This document shows positions 57,641 to 64,000 of a stretch of 64,000 bases of DNA, one piece after another. The position numbers and the translations under genes were made by a program. Below the pieces are notes generated by a model. That model saw nothing but the letters and a program-made list of their open reading frames with translations, was not told the origin of the DNA and ran no database searches. The DNA comes from Clavelina lepadiformis. Its lineage: Eukaryota > Chordata > Ascidiacea > Aplousobranchia > Clavelinidae. Numbering within the stretch: position 1 is the stretch's first letter; every line of letters starts with the position of its first letter. Where the stretch lies: the NCBI RefSeq assembly GCF_947623445.1, contig NC_135246.1, positions 17,343,856-17,407,855 on the forward strand. The letters are read 5' to 3'.

Positions 57641-60408
57641 TTACATCATACCTCCCATTCCGCCCATACCACCCATGCCTCCCATACCACCCATGCCGCC
57701 ACCTGCTGGCATCGGGGGCTCTTCTTTTGGCTCCTCAGTCACGACACACTCGGCCGTCGTTAGCAGAGATGCAACTCCAGATGCATCAAGGAGAGCTTGT
57801 TTGACAACTTTGGTTGGGTCGATGATTCCTGCTTCCATCATGTTGCAGAAGGTATCCTCGCGAGCATCATATCCGAAGTCACCAGATTCCTGGAGGAGTT
57901 TTTCAGCAACCAGCTGGCCTTCCATCCCTGCGTTATCGGCAATCTGTGCGCAAGGGATTCGAAGAACTTTTTGGATGATGCCAACCCCAATTTGCTCATC
58001 CCTTAAAGCAGAGTAACACGATGATTAGGAATGTTGTCAATACAAAACAAATGCAACATATGTGAACTGGTCACTTCAGCTCACTTTTAGCAAATCTGTA
58101 ACAGTACATATTATTTAAAATAGTAACTTGCAAAAACGTCACTGGTCATATGGATACAGTGATTTAGGACTGAAAATGTCATACTTTGTTTCTCCAGTTA
58201 AATTGGACAGAGCGTTGTGGCATCGAAGCAGAGCCACACCACCTCCTGGAACAATACCTTCTTCAACGGCGGCTCTTGTGGCGTTAAGGGCATCAGTCAC
58301 TCTGTCTTTTTTCTCATTAACTTCGACTTCGCTGCTGCCACCAACCTTGAAAGAAACGCGATGAATTTTAATTGCAAAACATTTACATTTAGTTCAAAAC
58401 AATTACATTTGTTATTTTGCAGTTTACTTGGATATTTCGTAAAATGCTCTCAATCGATAATTACGATATAATCCCTTGGTGGAAAAGATAATGTTTAACA
58501 TTTACTTTCAGTACTGCAACTCCACTGGCAAGTTTGGCAAGACGCTCGTTCAGTTTTTCTCTTTCATAATCACTGGTAGTAGCTTCCAGCTGCTCATGAA
58601 TTTGCGCCACGCGTCGATCGATGTCATCCTTTTTACCTTTTCCTCGAAGCAATAAGCAGTCATCCTTAGTAATAGTAATTTCCTCAACCTAACCAGGAAA
58701 AGGAAACATGACTAACTGTGTTGTAAATGCGCGAATGCCGCTGGTTATTTGGTTTGCCCTAAGCCACTAAAATATTAGACTTATATTTTATCAGTTACTT
58801 TGTTAAAAATTTGCTGCCACTCCAATAAATTCAAAAAATAAAAATTGACAACTCACATGTACCTACAACTTTTTAAAATTACAGTTTAATCAATGAACAT
58901 AACCTTGAGTTGATAAGTAAAATCTCACTTGTCCTAAATCATGAAGTTGAACTTCTTCCATTTTAAGTTCCAAAGCTTCTTCACCAAACACCAAGCCACC
59001 TGTGGCCACTGCCATGTCTTTCATCGTGTTTTTACGGTTATCACCAAAGCCTGTAGTGCAGGATAGTATTGAGATTTATTGTTACAAGCTAATCCAACCT
59101 ATCTTAGATGTAGAAATGAATATACCTACCACCTATGTTGCATAATTTATAATAATAATTGAACCATATGTCTGAGCTAAACACAAAATATTCAAAAAAA
59201 TTTTTCAAATGCTAGTCATGTATCGACTTGAAAACATTTATGCTCAGTTCAATTCACCTGGAGCCTTAACTGCAGCAATTTGCAATCCAACCTTTAGACG
59301 ATTAACGACAAGTGTAGTGAGTGCTTCCCCATCAACATCTTCGGCGATGATAACTAATGGTTTGCGTTGGGAATTTGCCAATTCCAAAGCAGGAACAATA
59401 GACTATCAACAAATTGCAATTATATCCCACGAGTAATATGCAACTAATACACAGCAATTATTTATCCATTTTTCAGATCTAAATAGACAATCTCACGACT
59501 AATGTAATGAAATGCAAAATCATCAGCAACAGGAACCGACCTGAACTGAACTTATTTTCTTTTCAGACAGAAGCACATAGGCATCCTGAAATTCAACTTT
59601 TTGTCCTTTGGCGGTGTTAATAAAATAAGGTGAAATATAACCGCGGTCAAATTTCATTCCTTCGATAACTTCAAGTTCGTCGTGAAGGGTTTTACCATCT
59701 TTTACAGTTATGACACCGTTTCTTCCAACTCTTTCCATTGCTTCTGAGATAAGGTCACCAATTTCTTTATCACCGTTTGCAGATATTGTTGCTACTTGTG
59801 CAATCTCTTCAGGGGTAGTGACTTGCTTCGATAATTTCTTCAGTTCGTCCATAACAGTTTCAACAGCTTTTTGGATACCTTTTCTCATTTCAATTGGGTT
59901 GGCACCACGGGCAATTTTATCAGATCCCTCGCGAGCGATTGCACGTGCAAGAACAGTTGCCGTGGTTGTGCCATCACCTGCCTCCTCATTTGTATTATTA
60001 GCCACATCTTGGACAAGCTTGGCTCCAATGTTCTTGTATTTGTTTTTAAATTCGATCCCCTTGGCAACCGTGACACCATCTTTGGTCACTTTGGGACTTC
60101 CCCAGGATTGTTCCAAAATGACATTTCTGCCTTTGGGTCCCATCGTCACAGCAACAGCATCAGCGAGTTGATTGACACCTGAAATGTAACAAATAAAGAA
60201 ACCAATACATTAACAACCCACCATATCATGTATAGACTGTATCACTGTTCGACAACAACATAATTGAGATTCATACAATTTTCCCACCTGCAAGCATTTC
60301 TTCTCTTGCTTGTCCACCAAATTTCAGTTCTTTCGCATAAGTTCTTTGTGCTGCCACACGCAAGGCTGGTCGAGCACCAAGCTTAGCTAACTTCGCTAGT
60401 CGATACAT
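57641..60408 (-). CDS. HSPD1: Mitochondrial 60 kDa chaperonin (HSP60)
   Basis: Exons in coding order: 60408-60288, 60178-59541, 59402-59258, 59050-58929, 58688-58506, 58345-58185, 58001-57641; 1731 nt, 576 residues, close to the usual 573. It folds matrix proteins with HSP10 in an ATP-driven double ring. A basic, Ser-poor presequence ([25 protein letters not shown]) directs mitochondrial import. ATP-site motifs are TMGPKGRNV (about 52-60) and [11 protein letters not shown] (from 108). The chaperonin signature [12 protein letters not shown] is in exon 6, and the C-terminus is the typical GGM repeat (GGMGGMGGM...). All exons join in frame. Upstream on its strand, a possible acceptor (CTCTTTAG, about 60428-60435) hints at a 5' UTR intron. 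Intact. Confidence 0.97.
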
Positions 60409-62042
60409 TTTTATTTGCAAAACTATTCTAAAGAGATTGGATGATGTAACTACTTCAGTGATTCTAAATTTTCCAAAAAATAATCATTGTAAATTTGGTT
60501 TCTTGTAGCGTAGTAGAATTTCTACGATGAAGGGTGCCCACATTAATTTCATTTAAAGGAATGCAAGAACATGATCAAAAATATTGAAAAAAAGACTAGG
60601 CCTAGCAAGGGATGAAATAAGGCCAAGACGGTGTTTAGTTGGGGATGAAAAAGATATATAATGCTCTTACATAAGACAATTTGAAATAATGCTATCCAAG
60701 TAAATCGATGGCATGGATGCGAGGTTATTATCATGTTCTTAAAATTAAAAGGTGACTACATGTTAAAACATAGAAGTTTCACTTAGATGTTTACAGTGGC
60801 CGTGTGCACAATCGCACATGCCAACCCCATAATGGAATTGGTTAATTTGTTTTGTTTGTGGTAACTATCATGTGTATTGCTATTAAGTTTGTGACAACTT
60901 GTGTAGGGACATTTTATGTCCCGCACATTTAAGGCGAATTAAATGAATGAATCAATTTCGTTGGCACAAGATTTACGCCATGCACCAAAACAGTTTATAG
61001 CAACGTCAATAATACCATAAAATAGTTTGTTCAAAAAATCCGTTAACTTAACAAATAGACAGTATGTACGCCTAAACCTGCCAGCGTAAAAACTGCGTTC
61101 GGTTTTCTGCTGTAGATCTTCTGCGTAAAGGCTCTAGATTCCAGTAAGGGGGCAACCTACAAATATAGGCAATGCGCTTTGTTTCAAAAAACTGTGATTT
61201 GACATTAGAATCTCTTCCAAAATTGATTAACAGCAGCCTTCAATAAAAATAAATGTGACTTAAACCTCAACACCCTTTCTTAATAAAAAAAAGTCGTGCG
61301 TTTATCACCACAACCCCATGTACCATTTCGCTTCTGCTAATTAACACGTTTTCTTTAACCTTCTCCAACACGTGCTGCGCATCACACATGGCCAAAGAAA
61401 TTGCTAGACTGTGTCATCATCCGTAACGTGACGTCATAAACAAACAAAAGCCCCAGACGCGATAGCATTAGCAAATTGGTTTCTCATTTGGGTTTTAAAA
61501 GAAAAAACTGAAAAGATGATTCTTGAAAAAGTCTAACTTTTACTGACTTTACTAAATTCTGTCTGAGACTTTAAAATTAATCACTCAATATTTGCAATGT
61601 ACTCAAAACTTACATTGCTATATAGAAAAGAATCAACAATCATTTGTCCTGATTTTAAAAAATAAATTGATTTCTAACATTAACGCTCAAGTATTTGTAG
61701 AAGATAAATATTTCCAAAGTAGCATATTATGTGACAAAAATAATAAAAAATTCAAAATACGATAAAGTTATGATAACAAAACCAAGTTTATTCATTAAAT
61801 AAAGACATTTTGTTTCAAATATTGGTACATCACTGAAGTAAAATTGTTTTAATTAATTTTAAATTAAATGGAAAATTTACAAAATTCACTAATTGGAAAT
61901 TTTAAAATTTTTAAGTTAAAACCTTTTCGTAAATGAAAAATGTGTGCAATAATGACGTCAAATGAGATATGTATACTCTGATTGGTGTACAAGACCAAGA
62001 CGTCACTGTTATCGGTGCGTGGTCTCTCTCTTTTCTAAGGCG
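60409..62042. promoter_or_regulatory. Divergent HSP60/RPL13A upstream region with CRE sites
   Basis: Two perfect palindromic CREs, TGACGTCA, lie at 61429-61436 and 61953-61960, with a near-match (AGACGTCA) at 61999-62005. A heat-shock-type core TTCTTGAA is at 61520-61527, though without the clear third GAA unit of a strong element. No gene is visible. HSP60 would be transcribed leftward and RPL13A rightward from here. Confidence 0.5.
62023..62036 (+). promoter_or_regulatory. 5' TOP-type pyrimidine tract of RPL13A
   Basis: TCTCTCTCTTTTCT lies a few bases before the ATG at 62043. Ribosomal-protein mRNAs typically begin with C plus such a tract, which puts translation under growth control through mTOR/LARP1. 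The transcript start here is inferred from the tract. Confidence 0.6.
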
Positions 62043-63967
62043 ATGGCCGACGGGTTCCAGAAGGTATTTATTGTCCTACTACATTTTAAGTATTTTTGTG
62101 TTTTATGGATGTTTTGATTCACTTATGTGAAAGTTTATTGTGAAAAGGAAGGTACGTTTAATTTACATTCTTTTAATTTGTTTTGAATATTGATCAATAA
62201 AGCCGTGTTCGTGTATGTCATGTTGCAAAAACCAAATTTCTGCTGGACGTTAACAGCTATGACTGCATAGGTTAAATGAAGATTTTCTGTTAAGTGTTAA
62301 TTACGACAGTCCAGCTGTCTAAGTTTTGCTTGTCATAATCTTGACTTAAGTTTGACCTATGGAAAGTTTATAGTTAAAATTATAATTTAAATTTTAGGCA
62401 AACTTCTGAATTTATAGCCTGATAGCTTCAGTTAAAATTTCGAAATCCACAAACTGCTTTTTATGCTCCAATGGGCAGTGTTGCACATGCATGCATGAGA
62501 ATCATCAGTATGCACAGGAAACATTGTTTGAATGACAGTTTATGATGACAAAAAATTATAACTCAATTGCATGATATCTCATCAAAAACTGCCGCATTTT
62601 CCAGTCTGGTTGATGCTTCTAACGTGAGCATTTAAAAAAAATTAATGTGCCATTCTGAGGCTAAATCCAGAATGTCAGTTTTTGTGTACTGTGCATGGAA
62701 GTTGCTTAAAAGCAAATCAAATTGAAACCAGCCTCCTTGTATGAGATATTATCCAAACTGGGATTTTTTTTTGTGCGTGGAGGATAAAAGTTATTACTTA
62801 TACAATGGCTCTTGTTTCATCTTATAGAGCTACCGATTTCTCAAAACTTACCAATGTGGCACCACATACAGTACTAACATAAAATATGATTTGAAACATA
62901 ACTCCGACTTGACTGTAGAAACTTTTAATAGTTTATTAACACTGCATCCCATAAATTCTGTTCTTGCCGATGATGCTTTCCTACATTGCCTGAATGCAAT
63001 TTGCAATGTTTTCAACATATTTTCTGAGGCAAGAAATTTAAAATCGCTTTTATTATTGCTGTATTTAATCAAAAAGTCAGTTAACTTGAAAATAACCATT
63101 AGTGTAAACACAGTATCATGTAAAAGAATAAGCATATATGTATATAAAAAATAAACAGATCCAGTTTACTATTTTATATATAATGAAGTACTGATTTCTT
63201 CTGCTTAGTAAAGCGGCTTCTAACAGCTTATTTTCATGTTACAGGTACGGGTGATTGACGCCAAAAACCACTTGCTTGGCCGGCTGGCCGCTGTGGTGGC
63301 CAAGTCACTTTTAAATGGTTAGTATGCTTTGTTTGTTCGTAGTTTGCGGTTTGCAACAAAGTAACCTGATGTGGATGTTATGAAAAATTGGTAATATGTA
63401 TATACATGGTTTTCGTAGGATGTGCAGTTTTATTTTAGTTATTTCTTTTCCACCCATTTTATTAAGATACAGGCTATTTAAGTTTAGTACTTGCTGCTGT
63501 CCGTTTCATGATATAATAGTTTTACGCGTTATCATATCTCCTTATGTTTGTAATAAATCAGTTTATAGTTTTGCTACTATGCACAATTGTCACTTAATAA
63601 CGATTTCATTCTGACAAAAAACAACCCTAAAAACTAATTTCACTAAAGCCTGTCACTTGTGTTCTTTATTGGAAAACTAATTTAAAATTTATTAACAAGC
63701 TATGCATGCACCTGGCAACTTGTTGCCGCGCTCTGGAAACCACTGCCTCAAACAAAGAGGTTTCAACTCTACTTGTAATGTCTAAATTTGAAATATGTCA
63801 GAGTGTACAATTTCAGTTAAACACTTTTTTGCAGGCCAGCGTGTTGTTGTGGTTCGATGTGAGGGAATAGTCATTTCTGGAAACTTCTACAGAAACAAAT
63901 TGAAGTATTTAGATTTTCTCAAAAAGCGAATCAGGACTAACCCAAGTCGTGGTCCATTTCATTTCAG
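62043..63967 (+). CDS. RPL13A: Ribosomal protein L13a (uL13), 5' part; gene runs off the window
   Basis: Exons: 62043-62063, 63245-63317, 63835-63967, then the donor GT at 63968. The 75 codons read MADGFQK, then [40 protein letters not shown] and [10 protein letters not shown], matching uL13 of the large ribosomal subunit. In vertebrates this is also a GAIT-complex component. The exon 3 boundary after GPFHF(R) falls at the same place as in human. The start is set by the TOP tract just before it and by the tiny first exon, usual for this gene class. Intact as far as seen; the remaining about 125 residues lie beyond 64000. Confidence 0.95.
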
Positions 63968-64000
63968 GTTTATATTGTTGTGTACTTTAAGCTTCATTTA

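Noticed and set aside
62064-63834. Box C/D snoRNAs in RPL13A introns, as in vertebrates (U32-U35)
   Set aside because: I found loose C- and D-like boxes (for example ATGATGA near 62541) but no properly spaced pair or recognisable guide sequence.

Overview
The window is animal nuclear DNA: AT-rich, with short introns bounded by GT..AG, AATAAA poly(A) signals, nuclear tRNA-Ser genes, hAT-type DNA transposons, and three recognisable conserved metazoan genes at the right end. Those are a lysosomal phospholipase A2 (PLA2G15-like), mitochondrial HSP60 (HSPD1) and the start of ribosomal protein L13a (RPL13A). The compact genes would suit an invertebrate chordate such as an ascidian, but that placement is my guess. 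No retrovirus, LTR element or Polinton was recognised.

About 3-49 kb is dominated by a multicopy gene family that I do not recognise, here called M1-M7. I rebuilt the members from conserved GT/AG splice sites; for the five intact copies the exon lengths sum exactly to whole codons. Each full protein has a very basic Lys/Arg-rich N-terminal tail, a short conserved cytoplasmic region, a Lys/Glu-rich exon of variable length, one membrane segment with no signal peptide in front (type II topology), and an ectodomain encoded by exons 6-10. M1 (3.1 kb) and M2 (8.8 kb) are tandem copies cut off inside exon 6. M3 (14.5-19.0 kb), M4 (19.6-23.5 kb) and M5 (25.1-29.2 kb, minus strand) are full and open. 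M6 (32.4 kb) is only the first exon. M7 (43.5-48.8 kb) has all ten exons but one reading-frame break in exon 6. M4 and M5 are the two arms of a tail-to-tail palindrome of about 9.6 kb. M5 and M6 sit head-to-head in a second inverted duplication, split by a hAT transposon.

32.9-40 kb is a repeat island. It holds a 4.2 kb array of 139 full 30-bp units, a cluster of four minus-strand tRNA-Ser genes in 159-bp units (a piece of which recurs inverted beyond the array), a tRNA-like SINE, a 26-bp and a 29-bp minisatellite and a TTAA-flanked MITE. At 40.2-41.4 kb lies a broken, intronless ZP-domain gene whose 3' end has been duplicated together with the family promoter. A transposon carrying a 363-residue reading frame (41.6-43.3 kb) has inserted upstream of M7.

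49-64 kb is ordinary housekeeping sequence: PLA2G15-like (+), HSP60 (-) and RPL13A (+, running off the window), with two hAT-type MITEs and a SINE between or inside them.

The most interesting system is the M family. Comparing the M4/M5 palindrome twins by eye, ectodomain exons 6-9 differ by about 25 amino-acid-changing bases against about 2 silent ones, while the last exon encodes the same protein. With a mucin-like repeat stalk that varies from 14 to 3 units, this is what a rapidly diversifying surface-recognition family looks like. Its function is not known from the sequence.
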